Shown piece by piece: positions 1-8,693 of a stretch of 64,000 nt of DNA. The translations under genes and the position numbers were made by a program. Under the pieces are notes generated by a model that had not been told where the DNA came from, ran no database searches, and worked only from the letters and a program-made list of their open reading frames with translations. The stretch spans positions 124,001 through 188,000 of the forward strand of contig JAEZKP010000023.1 in the NCBI GenBank assembly GCA_023436145.1, given 5' to 3'. The stretch's first letter is position 1, and each line of letters begins with the position of its first letter. Source of the DNA: Fibrobacterota bacterium (GTDB lineage: Bacteria > Fibrobacterota > Chitinivibrionia > Chitinivibrionales > Chitinispirillaceae).

Positions 1-83
1 ACAGGAGTAAAAAAGTCTCTCTAACCTTTAATAAAGGCAGAATTTATGCTTTAAGCTACAAGCTTTATCCAGGAGAATGAAGA

Positions 84-1799
84 ATGCCTCATAAAAACAC
101 TTTATCCAAACGTATCGAAATTACTGGGGATTCGCTTTCTCCCGGGATCGCTATTGGGAATACCTATCGATTCAAACAAATCGATCTTGAATCTTTGCGC
201 AAAAACACATTCCCTATTGAAAATATTACTATCGAGCTGGAACGTCTGGACCACTCGATAAAAAAAAGCAAAGATCAGCTGTTAAGCCTTCAGAGAACAG
301 CTTTGGAAAACCAGAAAAAAGATGTTGCTGATATTTTTGCGGCTCATGTCCAACTCCTTCAAGACCAGACTTTCATTCAAAGCATAAAAGATGCAGTCAA
401 GCTGGAATTACTGAATGTTGAGCATATCCTTTCTGTAAAGATTGGAGATCTCGAGCAAAGCTTCAGCACAATCAGCAATGAAACTGTAAGGACCCGTTTA
501 TTTGACATTCAGGATGTATACCAGCGTCTTCTTCGAAATCTTCTGGAAATCGAGCATGTTAGAGTCACTCCCCTCCTCAGATCAAAGAGTAACCCGATAC
601 TTATCGCAGAGCATCTTCTGCCATCCGATATAGCACTTCTGGAGTTCCGAAAAATTGCAGGAGTAATAATTGAAGAGTCCAGTGCGGTATCACATGTGGC
701 TATTATCACCCGTTCATTTGGAATTCCGGCAGTGATTAATGTTCCTGGCATTTCTACGCTGGTACATCCGGATAGTATCATAATAATTGACGGGTATGAA
801 GGAAGAATTATTATCAATCCAACTCCTGCAGAGATTGCCTCCTATAAACGAAGAAGAAACGGCTTTGCAAAAAGGGAACAGCCTGCGGTTCAGCATCAGC
901 GCCGCAGTATGACCAGAGATGGTATCAGAATACGACTGGAGGCAAATGCAAATACTCCCGAGGAGGTTAAAGATGCCATATCTGAAGGTGCTGAGGGTAT
1001 TGGACTGATGAGATCGGAGTTCTTCTACATGGGAAGACCTGAGTTGCCAGCAGCCGGGCAGGAGCTGGATTATTACAAAAGAATACATGAAGCAGCACAA
1101 GGACGCCCGGTTACCATTCGTTTACTGGATCTGGGTGCCGATAAAACATTGCCTTACGCCAAAGTCCCTCCGGAGCTTAACCCTCAGCTGGGGTTGAGAG
1201 GAATCCGATATCTTTTTGCCAATAAGGAACTTCTGGAAAACCACATAAAAAACGTTCTTATGTCAAGTAATTTCGGGGCCCTACGAGTCCTGGTTCCATT
1301 TGTTTCGATCATTCAGGAAATTGACTATCTGGAAGAACTGATTAAAAAGCTTATAGTGGAAAATCATCTTATCAGGGCACAGATCAAACTGGGCATAATG
1401 GTAGAAATACCCTCAGTAATATGGTCTCTTCCTCTATTTCTGCAAAAAGTGGATTTTCTCAGTATTGGTACCAATGATCTGATTCAGTTTACAGTAGCCA
1501 GTGACCGTGAAGATGGCAGATTAGAAGAATACCGAAAAGCTTCTATCCCTATTATGCTGAAAATGATTAATTATATAGTCAGAATCGCACACACCTATGG
1601 CAAAGAAGTATCTGTCTGTGGAGAAGCTGCATCTGATCCGCTTATTGCCTCACTTTTAATCGGAGCGGGTATAAGAGAACTTTCGGTAAGAGTAAATGCT
1701 TTGCAGAAAATACGTAACGAGATTGAAAGTAAATCATTGGATCAAACCGAAGTCGCAGTAAGAGAATATCTGGAGGCGATAAAGGATGATATTCTCTAA
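84..1799 (+). CDS. ptsI: Phosphoenolpyruvate-protein phosphotransferase (PTS enzyme I)
   Basis: Cytoplasmic enzyme that takes phosphate from PEP and passes it to HPr, the first step of the PTS. The 571 residues match the family length (about 575). The phospho-His loop is at His204 (AVSHVAI). The PEP-binding barrel has GIGLMRSEF (306-313), RLLDLGADK, NPQLGLRGIR, GIMVEIPS and IGTNDLIQF (461-469), and the catalytic Cys512 in VCGEAA. The start is fixed by AGGAG at 71-75, eight bases before the ATG. Odd: the loop before His204 reads SSAVSH where most enzyme I proteins have GGxTSH. No HPr gene is visible in the 83 bases upstream. It converges on the GH9 gene; a hairpin at 1815-1846 may end both transcripts. 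Family is near certain; whether it serves sugar uptake or only regulation cannot be read here. Confidence 0.95.
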   Translation: MPHKNTLSKRIEITGDSLSPGIAIGNTYRFKQIDLESLRKNTFPIENITIELERLDHSIKKSKDQLLSLQRTALENQKKDVADIFAAHVQLLQDQTFIQSIKDAVKLELLNVEHILSVKIGDLEQSFSTISNETVRTRLFDIQDVYQRLLRNLLEIEHVRVTPLLRSKSNPILIAEHLLPSDIALLEFRKIAGVIIEESSAVSHVAIITRSFGIPAVINVPGISTLVHPDSIIIIDGYEGRIIINPTPAEIASYKRRRNGFAKREQPAVQHQRRSMTRDGIRIRLEANANTPEEVKDAISEGAEGIGLMRSEFFYMGRPELPAAGQELDYYKRIHEAAQGRPVTIRLLDLGADKTLPYAKVPPELNPQLGLRGIRYLFANKELLENHIKNVLMSSNFGALRVLVPFVSIIQEIDYLEELIKKLIVENHLIRAQIKLGIMVEIPSVIWSLPLFLQKVDFLSIGTNDLIQFTVASDREDGRLEEYRKASIPIMLKMINYIVRIAHTYGKEVSVCGEAASDPLIASLLIGAGIRELSVRVNALQKIRNEIESKSLDQTEVAVREYLEAIKDDIL

Positions 1800-1814
1800 C
1801 AATACACTATGTAT

Positions 1815-1846
1815 GCTTAGCGGTGAAAGATCCCTCACCTACTGAG
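1815..1846. terminator. Hairpin between convergent ptsI and GH9 genes
   Basis: An imperfect inverted repeat: GCTTAG then GGTGA pairs with TCACC then CTGAGC around a short loop. It lies just past the ptsI stop and overlaps the last codons of the GH9 gene. There is no T-run, so its role as a bidirectional terminator is inferred from position. Confidence 0.35.
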
Positions 1847-4390
1847 CATCACCGGAAACGCCACAGTCTCCCTGTTATTTGAAAGAATCCGCATTAGATA
1901 TAAACCATTGCGCAGTGTGTTCAACCGTATCTCGACACTCTGGTTACCAGTACTCTTTAAAATCTGATGTTTAAGAATCCGTTTCCCCTGCATATCCACA
2001 ATCTCAACAGTGTTATTATCTCTGTTCAAGAACTTTCCTGGAATAACGATACTGTTTATCCTTCTTACAATTTCGCCAGAAGTAACCAACCGATGATTTT
2101 TCACTGCAATAGGATCACCGATTTTGAGTTCCTCAATATAAAAGCTATCTATGGTAATATTAACATTATCACTCTCATAATTTACAATCTGCAAGGAGGT
2201 AACACTGTTTAAAGAGAAATTATCTCCATCTGTATGCCACGGTTTAACTGACAAGGAAGAAGTGTTTAAGGGAATCCTTACTCTGTTCCATAACTCATTG
2301 GGAATGGTTATTTTTTTGCCATAGTAAGCGCTGTCGGTTATTTCCGACTGGACAATTTCAATGTAAAACGATTTTCCCACATTACTCTTAGGACACTTAT
2401 AATCAAAAACAACACTTTTTGCACCACCTAAGGAAACAGCAGTCCCCTTTGCATTAAAAGTCATTCGAATTCCGGCAAATGAATGCTCAATATTATTCTT
2501 TTTTATGAGGCTGACATTTAAGCCCAGCCCGTTTTCTCCCTCAGTAGTATTTTCTGAAACCAACTCTTTAGGATAGGTAGTTGAGTTACCTCCCAGCGCC
2601 TCATCTGTAAAAACGCTCCACAATCCGCCCTGTTTATTAGAGTAATTCCCATCATCAAAATTGTCAATTAAGACATCGGTAGATTTCAATGGAGGAGCCT
2701 TTATGTCCTTTATCTCCAGTGTCTCACGTGTTCGTGAAAGATGATAAATGGCCAGATTTTCTACTTCCAACTGAGCCTTTACCTCATCCTGGATAATAAA
2801 ATTACCCTCATCAGCATCACCATTCCAGGAAACAGAAATGTTACTGCCATTTCCTGAAAACACTTTGGTTGCACCACTTTTGGTTCCGGTTAAAATTAGT
2901 TTCCACGAAGTAGCCTTACTCAGCTTGGCGGTATACTGAACTGTCGGTGTTTGAGAAAAATATACGTTAACAGCATTATCTGCCAATGCTGTAAGGACTT
3001 TAACAGTTGATGAGTCATTGAGATCTCTCATAAAAGCAACTGCACCCGGGATTCCGGCATTATAGTCCAGTGCGACCTCAGTATATTCGTAGGCGTCTGC
3101 ACTGTTCATATAATTGCCATCGGCGTCAGGACCGGAGACTAATGCGCCTTCAATTTTTACGTTTGATTTCCATATAGCATTTCTGTGGTGGATCGCAGTT
3201 GGTCCATTGTTATAACCGGTAATCCAGGATCTGTTTGCTTTTGGATCATTTCCGGTGACCCATTTCAGTTGTTTTTCTGCAAACGCTTTGTAGGTATCCT
3301 GAGGATCTAAAATATAAGCCAAAGCTGCAGCAAATGCAGCACACGCTGTTCCACCAGCCATACCCCAGTGCTGGTTAAAATATACTCCATCCATGGAGGG
3401 ATTGTCTGGTTTGTTTAGTACTTTTGTTAATAAAAAAGCTACATGGTCTGCAAGTTCGCTTCTCTGTTGAGTCAATCCCTGACGATACATTTCAAATGCC
3501 ACGATCGGTGCAACATTAGTATAACCGACATGATTGTTCATAGTCCCGTTTACCGCCCCTAAGACACCGAGATCATCCTTGTATTTCTGATCTTTTGTTG
3601 CCCGATAAAGTTCTACAGCCCCGGCCATCATTTTATCGTGCCAAATAAAAGGGATGTTATCTTTAGGCGCGTAAAAACCACCATTTGGAGTACTTACACC
3701 TTTACTCCGTTTTGCCCATCCGGCCTGATATGCCTCTATTGCTTTACTTAAGCATGTATCAGCATAATCAGCATCGAATTCACGATACAGTATAGACATG
3801 AGTGCAAGTGAAGCAGCATACAAACCGGGGACATCTGCTCCATCTGCCATGCGCACCGGACGGTTACCAACACTGGAAGAATTGGTCGGCCCACCGCAAC
3901 CATTCAGAGGACAGGCATGATCAGCATCACCATCCCCGATATCATAGACAACAGAGTTATTATTAATGACCGCCTTAATTATATAATCGGTGGCGAATTT
4001 TACTTCGTTGAGAATATCCGGGATACCATCCTTTACATTGAATTTGTCCCAGCTGTCATTGTCACTGTAACTATTAGGAAATACATCATATCCCTTTAAC
4101 AGGATATACACAGTCGAACTGAAGGGAAGCCCATATTTAACAAAATCTCCTGCATCATACCACCCTCCGGATAAATCTCTTCCATTATAAGAATCATTTT
4201 GATGAGGCCATCCTGATTGTATATCCTCATAAAAAGGATTATGACAATGCTTACCTTTAAGACCCGCCCGCTGATATCTGTAAAAACGGATCGTCTTTTT
4301 CTGAATTTCAGCCCAATCCTGTGCAAATAAAGACAGAGGAAAAATCAGCAGCAGAAGCAGTAACAAGCATTTTCTCATCGTTGAACCCAT
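1835..4390 (-). CDS. Secreted GH9 cellulase with CBM-like module and sorting tail
   Basis: Endo-beta-1,4-glucanase of family GH9. Numbered from the ATG at 4390 (851 residues): signal peptide 1-23 (poly-Leu core ending LFA), GH9 domain about 25-465, with GGWYDAGD holding catalytic Asp79/Asp82, the AIHHRNA motif, and TEVALDYNAG holding the acid Glu438. Then a small beta-sandwich (about 485-545) shared with the GH8 protein at 6552, a CBM11/CIA30-like domain (about 572-755, starting VLIDNFDDGN), and a C-terminal type-A sorting tail (about 790-851, GLYLMRI). A TTG at 4417 and an ATG at 4378 are other possible starts; none has a clear ribosome site. Neighbours are another DFDDGN protein and a GH8, so this is a cellulase group. 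Secretion by a type IX-like system is inferred. Confidence 0.93.
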   Translation of the reverse strand: MGSTMRKCLLLLLLLIFPLSLFAQDWAEIQKKTIRFYRYQRAGLKGKHCHNPFYEDIQSGWPHQNDSYNGRDLSGGWYDAGDFVKYGLPFSSTVYILLKGYDVFPNSYSDNDSWDKFNVKDGIPDILNEVKFATDYIIKAVINNNSVVYDIGDGDADHACPLNGCGGPTNSSSVGNRPVRMADGADVPGLYAASLALMSILYREFDADYADTCLSKAIEAYQAGWAKRSKGVSTPNGGFYAPKDNIPFIWHDKMMAGAVELYRATKDQKYKDDLGVLGAVNGTMNNHVGYTNVAPIVAFEMYRQGLTQQRSELADHVAFLLTKVLNKPDNPSMDGVYFNQHWGMAGGTACAAFAAALAYILDPQDTYKAFAEKQLKWVTGNDPKANRSWITGYNNGPTAIHHRNAIWKSNVKIEGALVSGPDADGNYMNSADAYEYTEVALDYNAGIPGAVAFMRDLNDSSTVKVLTALADNAVNVYFSQTPTVQYTAKLSKATSWKLILTGTKSGATKVFSGNGSNISVSWNGDADEGNFIIQDEVKAQLEVENLAIYHLSRTRETLEIKDIKAPPLKSTDVLIDNFDDGNYSNKQGGLWSVFTDEALGGNSTTYPKELVSENTTEGENGLGLNVSLIKKNNIEHSFAGIRMTFNAKGTAVSLGGAKSVVFDYKCPKSNVGKSFYIEIVQSEITDSAYYGKKITIPNELWNRVRIPLNTSSLSVKPWHTDGDNFSLNSVTSLQIVNYESDNVNITIDSFYIEELKIGDPIAVKNHRLVTSGEIVRRINSIVIPGKFLNRDNNTVEIVDMQGKRILKHQILKSTGNQSVEIRLNTLRNGLYLMRILSNNRETVAFPVMLSR

Positions 4391-4502
4391 AGGATTAAAT
4401 GGATAATGTTGATTCAAATATAAAGGAACAATTTGTTTAGTATTATTGAAGAAAAAAATGGTTCAATGAACCCGAAAAGTAGTATCTGAAGGTAAACATA
4501 AC

Positions 4503-4538
4503 AAAACCCCTCATCCATTAAATCGGATGAGGGGTTAA
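4503..4538 (-). terminator. Rho-independent terminator after the DFDDGN-domain gene
   Basis: A perfect 12-bp stem (AACCCCTCATCC at 4505-4516 with its complement at 4525-4536) and an 8-base loop lie six bases past the stop codon at 4542. On the minus strand it is followed by TTTTGTT. Confidence 0.8.
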
Positions 4539-4541
4539 AAA

Positions 4542-6155
4542 TTATTTCACTATATTTATCGGAGTCACCTCAGTCATACCATTACTTCCTGCTATTCTTA
4601 GAACATACACTCCACTGGCATGATTGAAAAGTGGAATTGAGCAGGAACGGGAGAGACCATTGACATTTTTAAAATATACTACTTTTCCAATAGGATTGAC
4701 CAAACTGACTTTTGCATTACCGATTGAGTTGCTGAGGCTAATTTTCACAGCATCACGGGTCTGGACATAGTTAATGCCCTTATTTGCCAGTCTTTTATTA
4801 AGAGGGAGAACTCCAACTATAGGTACTCCATCAAAATAGATATTATCCACTGCAAAATTCGCATCAGTATTGGGATCACCGGAAATTTTAAACTGCAGCT
4901 TGGACAAAACTTTTGTATTAAGTTTTGCCTGTTCATCAGTAAGATCTCCAGCGCTTACCCAATCTGGCAAGACAAACGTTGAAAATGTAGCCTTGACCTG
5001 CATCCATTCACCACCTGTGGATGGAAGAACTACATAAAACGCAATACCATCCGAGCGAGTAGTGCTATCTACCAGCTCCATATCGACATCGATATCGCTT
5101 TTATAATTAAGGTAAACTCCTGATCCACCACCAGCATCAAAGAACCCTTTACTAGCATCTCCCAGTGTAGTCCCGATACCACAGAAAGGAGCAATCGGAT
5201 TTTTAGGATCACTTGAATTAGGAATTAAATCACCAAGAGTAACACTCAATGCAATACCTTCAGTGTTATCATAACCACCAGTCTCATCCACTATTATCTG
5301 ATCGGTCTCATCATCATAACCACTGGTAAATACTGATCCTCCATCCAGGGTACCATCATCATAAGCAAACCAGGAAAATCCAAGTGTGTTTTTCTTTTTA
5401 CCATCGGTGAAATCGTTCAACAATCCTTTTGAAGGGAAATTACCGACTGGTTCTGGCTTTATGGCACCTATTTTGGGGAATTTGGCATTACCGTGCATTA
5501 CAACGCTGTCAATATACAGTTCGCCTGATTTCAGATCGGGGTTTTCATCCCATCTGACCCGGAAGTTCATCTTTGCAACTTTGGTAAGGTCAAAATCGGC
5601 ATATTCATCCTCCCAGCCATTCTGCTTGAACCCTTTTTTGTTGTCTTTTTTCATGGCAATGGAAACACGTTGCCAGGAAGTAGTGACATTAATGGAATAA
5701 AAGAAATCATCCCAGTTCGTTACATTTGTCAATTCCATATAAAGTCTGGCAGTAAACGCTTTGTCGCCTTTAACATAAAATGAAATAGAATCAGCACCAG
5801 TAAGGTCATAAGGATACCTGCCACTAGCACTTGTACCTTCGGCGAAATTCAAACCCATGGCCACATAAGGTTTGCATCCATCGGTCATTCCTGCGGTATC
5901 ACCCAAGGTGAATTCCATAACCGCACCGTATGTTCCGTCTTTACCGTCATATTCTCCGACGAATTCTGGCTTGCTCTGCGTACCATAGATGGTAGATTGA
6001 CCGTTATTATCCACATCAGTGTAGAAATACCAGTATTTCTGAATTTTGGATTTACTGTTACCATCGTCGAAATCATCAATAACAGTATCAGCAACACAAT
6101 ACGAGGAGGCTATGATCACCCCCAGACCCAACAAAAACGACCTTCTTGAACCCAT
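4542..6155 (-). CDS. Secreted non-catalytic protein with two CBM11/CIA30-like domains and sorting tail
   Basis: No catalytic domain is visible. The 537-residue product starts at the ATG at 6155, which has a strong ribosome site (AAGGGGAG, about 6 bases before). It has a signal peptide (about 1-22, ending in a VADT region), a first jelly-roll domain beginning VIDDFDDGN (about 24-230), a second (about 245-450, LLNDFTDGKKK), and a C-terminal sorting tail (about 470-537, ASGVYVLRI). The same DFDDGN-type domain occurs at the end of the neighbouring GH9 enzyme. In Fibrobacter such domains accompany cellulases and probably bind glucan. It may be a surface adhesin, an auxiliary cellulose-binding protein or a scaffold; the sequence does not decide. 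It ends in a clear terminator and is divergent from the GH8 gene. Confidence 0.85.
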   Translation of the reverse strand: MGSRRSFLLGLGVIIASSYCVADTVIDDFDDGNSKSKIQKYWYFYTDVDNNGQSTIYGTQSKPEFVGEYDGKDGTYGAVMEFTLGDTAGMTDGCKPYVAMGLNFAEGTSASGRYPYDLTGADSISFYVKGDKAFTARLYMELTNVTNWDDFFYSINVTTSWQRVSIAMKKDNKKGFKQNGWEDEYADFDLTKVAKMNFRVRWDENPDLKSGELYIDSVVMHGNAKFPKIGAIKPEPVGNFPSKGLLNDFTDGKKKNTLGFSWFAYDDGTLDGGSVFTSGYDDETDQIIVDETGGYDNTEGIALSVTLGDLIPNSSDPKNPIAPFCGIGTTLGDASKGFFDAGGGSGVYLNYKSDIDVDMELVDSTTRSDGIAFYVVLPSTGGEWMQVKATFSTFVLPDWVSAGDLTDEQAKLNTKVLSKLQFKISGDPNTDANFAVDNIYFDGVPIVGVLPLNKRLANKGINYVQTRDAVKISLSNSIGNAKVSLVNPIGKVVYFKNVNGLSRSCSIPLFNHASGVYVLRIAGSNGMTEVTPINIVK

Positions 6156-6551
6156 AAACACTCCCCTTAATTTAGTTATGGATAGAAATTTTTTGCATAG
6201 CAAGGCTTTATGATTAGTAGTAAGGCAATTCTACGCGGTTCATACTGAAACTGACCATCGGAAAGTCCTGCTTCAAATGTTTTCTGGAAACGAATAAATT
6301 AAATACAATATAGTACTAATGCAACAATGAATTAAAAATATTTGAAAAACCAGCATGAACCATTATCTATTATGATTACACTAAAAACACAATTGAGTTT
6401 TGCTTAATTCCTGGTAGCACATTTTACATGAATTAAATGACAATTTTAATATGTGGAACTTTTTAAATTACCGTACTATATGTAATTTATTACATTCAAT
6501 TTATAACCTTCTTTTTTACATTGTATAAAAGGCTGATTGCAGGAGAATTTG
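6156..6551. promoter_or_regulatory. AT-rich divergent intergenic region with a 14-bp palindrome
   Basis: This 396-base, very AT-rich region must hold promoters for both the DFDDGN-domain gene (minus) and the GH8 gene (plus). At 6481-6494 there is a perfect palindrome, TGTAAT-TT-ATTACA, 30 bases before a TATAAA box (6524-6529) and 57 bases before the GH8 start, a plausible operator position. No convincing -35 box was found. The ribosome site for GH8 is AGGAG at 6542-6546. Confidence 0.4.
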
Positions 6552-8408
6552 ATGAAAATTGCAAAGGTGTTGATTTTTCTTTTATTATGTGGATTTGAAA
6601 CTATTATTATCGGGGATTGGAGTCTTCCTTATCAAAGACCTGCATCTTATGATTACAGCAATTACTACAGCTCCGGACTGATCAGTTATTTGAATGATGG
6701 CACCACAAATCCCAAAGAACGACTAGCCAGAGCATGGAAATACTATGCTGATAATTACATCATGAGTAACGGCCTGGTTAAACACCTCAGGATGCAAGGC
6801 GATCAGGTAATAGGGCAAAATGAGGCAGTATCTGAGGGGATAGGATATGGGATGCTTTTAGCCCTTATTAATAACGATCAGACCAATTTCAATAAAATTT
6901 TTGAGGGTGCAAACAGTTGTATGTGGGGTGGCAAAACTTACAGCTGCTGGAGTTGGTCTAATGGCTGCCAGCAACCTGGTGCCGCAACTGATGCAGATCT
7001 GGATATCGGCCTCGCTTTAGTCTTTGCAGATAAACTGGAAACAAAAGGATTATGGAAATCCTACAATAAAAATGGTGTTACATATAAGAGTCGTGCTTTA
7101 CAGGTCATTGACGGAATCAAAACAACTATGACCAGCGGCGATGTGCTTTTACCAGGTGATACCTGGGGCGGTGATGGGTTTAATAATATTAACCCCAGTT
7201 ATTTTTCGGTTGCAGCAATGCGGGTATTTAACCAATATCAATCCACTCACGATTTTACCGGTGTTATAAAAAAATGTTATGACATACTTGAAGCCAGCAG
7301 AAATTACAGCAAAGGCCAGGCCCCTGACTGGTGTAACACATCTGGCCAACAAGCCGGTAAATATTATGGAATGAGTATCGAGGCAATACGAGTCCCCTGG
7401 CGAATCGGTCTCGATGCACTTTGGTTCAATGATTCCAGAGCCATAGAGTACTGTAAAAAGACCAAGAATACTCTGACTGATTTTAAAACCGATAAGGTTT
7501 TCTCCCAAATGAGAGAATATAAACCAGACGGTAGTCCGGATAATGATGATCCAAAACGACAGGCTGACAATTTTGAGCGTGTAGCCATGTGGTGTACTGC
7601 TGTTTTGGGTTCAAAAGACACATCCTATACAAAAGCTGTTTTTTCCAGTGATTTTGACTACAGAATAACCGGTGAAGACGATAACAGCCATCCATATTTC
7701 GGAACGATTGCAAATGATAACTATTTCTATTATAAACAATCATTGGCAATGCTGGGTTATGCCACCATTTTCGGACTTTTCCCGAACGTTCTCAAGGATA
7801 TGGAGAATTATGTCAAACCCGACACGGTCAGAGTAACAAGCGGATTAAAGCCATCAGTATCAGCATTAAAACTTCCCGGAGAGGTGACTCTTAGTGCTAC
7901 ACTGGATAAAGCAGCCAAGTGGCAGCTCATTCTTACTGGTCAAACCAGCCAGAAAAGTGACACAACCAGTGATTCCAGCGCTCAAATTACATTAACCTGG
8001 GATGGAACCGGTTGGTTTACCGAAGAAACGATAAAAGCAACTCTGAAAGTCGAGAAACTGGCTCCCAGCACACCTGAGAACATGATAAACACACAATTTA
8101 CCATCACCGAAATAACTCCCATATTAGATAAAACAGCGGCAAAGACCCGGTCACAGTTTTTCTCCATTTACCAGGCACGTAACGGTCTGGTGATAAATGC
8201 AGGTGACAGATTGCTTCCAGTTATAAGCATTTACAAACTTAATGGAGAAAAGGTTTTTTCCTTCCGTTTTAATATGAATACCCGCTACTCATCTAACCAT
8301 TTTGTGCCTGTACCTGCAGGCAAATTGGGTTCAGGGCAATATATTGCACTTTTAAGCGATGATTTTGGATCATCAGCATCTCTGATGAGGAGATTTATCT
8401 GGCAATGA
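6552..8408 (+). CDS. Secreted GH8 endoglucanase/xylanase with accessory domain and sorting tail
   Basis: Inverting endo-glycosidase of family GH8 (cellulase, xylanase or chitosanase types). The ATG at 6552 is chosen because AGGAG sits six bases before it. The 618 residues comprise a signal peptide (about 1-21), a GH8 (alpha/alpha)6 barrel (about 22-415) with acid Glu95 in AVSEGIGYGM, ATDADLDIGLA (Asp147 onward) and RVPWRIGLD with candidate base Asp288, then a small beta-sandwich (about 437-505, KWQLILTG) also found in the GH9 enzyme, then a weak sorting-type tail (about 540-618). The YGM and DADLDI motifs make GH8 firm. An endoglucanase role is favoured by the adjoining GH9 and glucan-binder genes. 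Confidence 0.92.
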   Translation: MKIAKVLIFLLLCGFETIIIGDWSLPYQRPASYDYSNYYSSGLISYLNDGTTNPKERLARAWKYYADNYIMSNGLVKHLRMQGDQVIGQNEAVSEGIGYGMLLALINNDQTNFNKIFEGANSCMWGGKTYSCWSWSNGCQQPGAATDADLDIGLALVFADKLETKGLWKSYNKNGVTYKSRALQVIDGIKTTMTSGDVLLPGDTWGGDGFNNINPSYFSVAAMRVFNQYQSTHDFTGVIKKCYDILEASRNYSKGQAPDWCNTSGQQAGKYYGMSIEAIRVPWRIGLDALWFNDSRAIEYCKKTKNTLTDFKTDKVFSQMREYKPDGSPDNDDPKRQADNFERVAMWCTAVLGSKDTSYTKAVFSSDFDYRITGEDDNSHPYFGTIANDNYFYYKQSLAMLGYATIFGLFPNVLKDMENYVKPDTVRVTSGLKPSVSALKLPGEVTLSATLDKAAKWQLILTGQTSQKSDTTSDSSAQITLTWDGTGWFTEETIKATLKVEKLAPSTPENMINTQFTITEITPILDKTAAKTRSQFFSIYQARNGLVINAGDRLLPVISIYKLNGEKVFSFRFNMNTRYSSNHFVPVPAGKLGSGQYIALLSDDFGSSASLMRRFIWQ

Positions 8409-8531
8409 GGCAAGTGATGCTGGTTGGGACGGACCATCTTTTTCATTTCAAAATGGACGGCCTCACAAAAAGACAAATTTATCTTTTATTGTCTTTCTAA
8501 TAGAAAAATACACTATTTAGGGGAGTCACTC

Positions 8532-8693
8532 GTGCCTCGAATGGTTGCACGTTTAGCCAGAAGTTATGGACTATTTTTGTCTCAAGAAGAAGGATCTACC
8601 CAGGAAAAGAGAATTCCGGAGAGGAGAAAACTTCATATAGTTTCCTCCATCCCCATTGATTTAGCCCTCGAGTACTTTATTACTGAATTGTAA
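8532..8693 (+). CDS. Possible small protein of unknown function
   Basis: A 53-residue reading frame begins at a GTG (8532) with AGGGGAG six bases before it, a good ribosome site. It is basic at the start and ends ALEYFITEL. It lies between the convergent GH8 and CotH-domain genes and overlaps the 3' end of the latter by 14 bases. I recognise no domain. It is included only because of its start signal; it may be chance. Confidence 0.25.
   Translation: MPRMVARLARSYGLFLSQEEGSTQEKRIPERRKLHIVSSIPIDLALEYFITEL

Noticed and set aside
1..83. An HPr gene ending just before ptsI
   Set aside because: The 83 bases contain no readable HPr C-terminus; if present it lies outside the window.
1815..1846. A riboswitch or attenuator in the ptsI/GH9 hairpin
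   Set aside because: It lies at the 3' ends of convergent genes, so it is at most a terminator.
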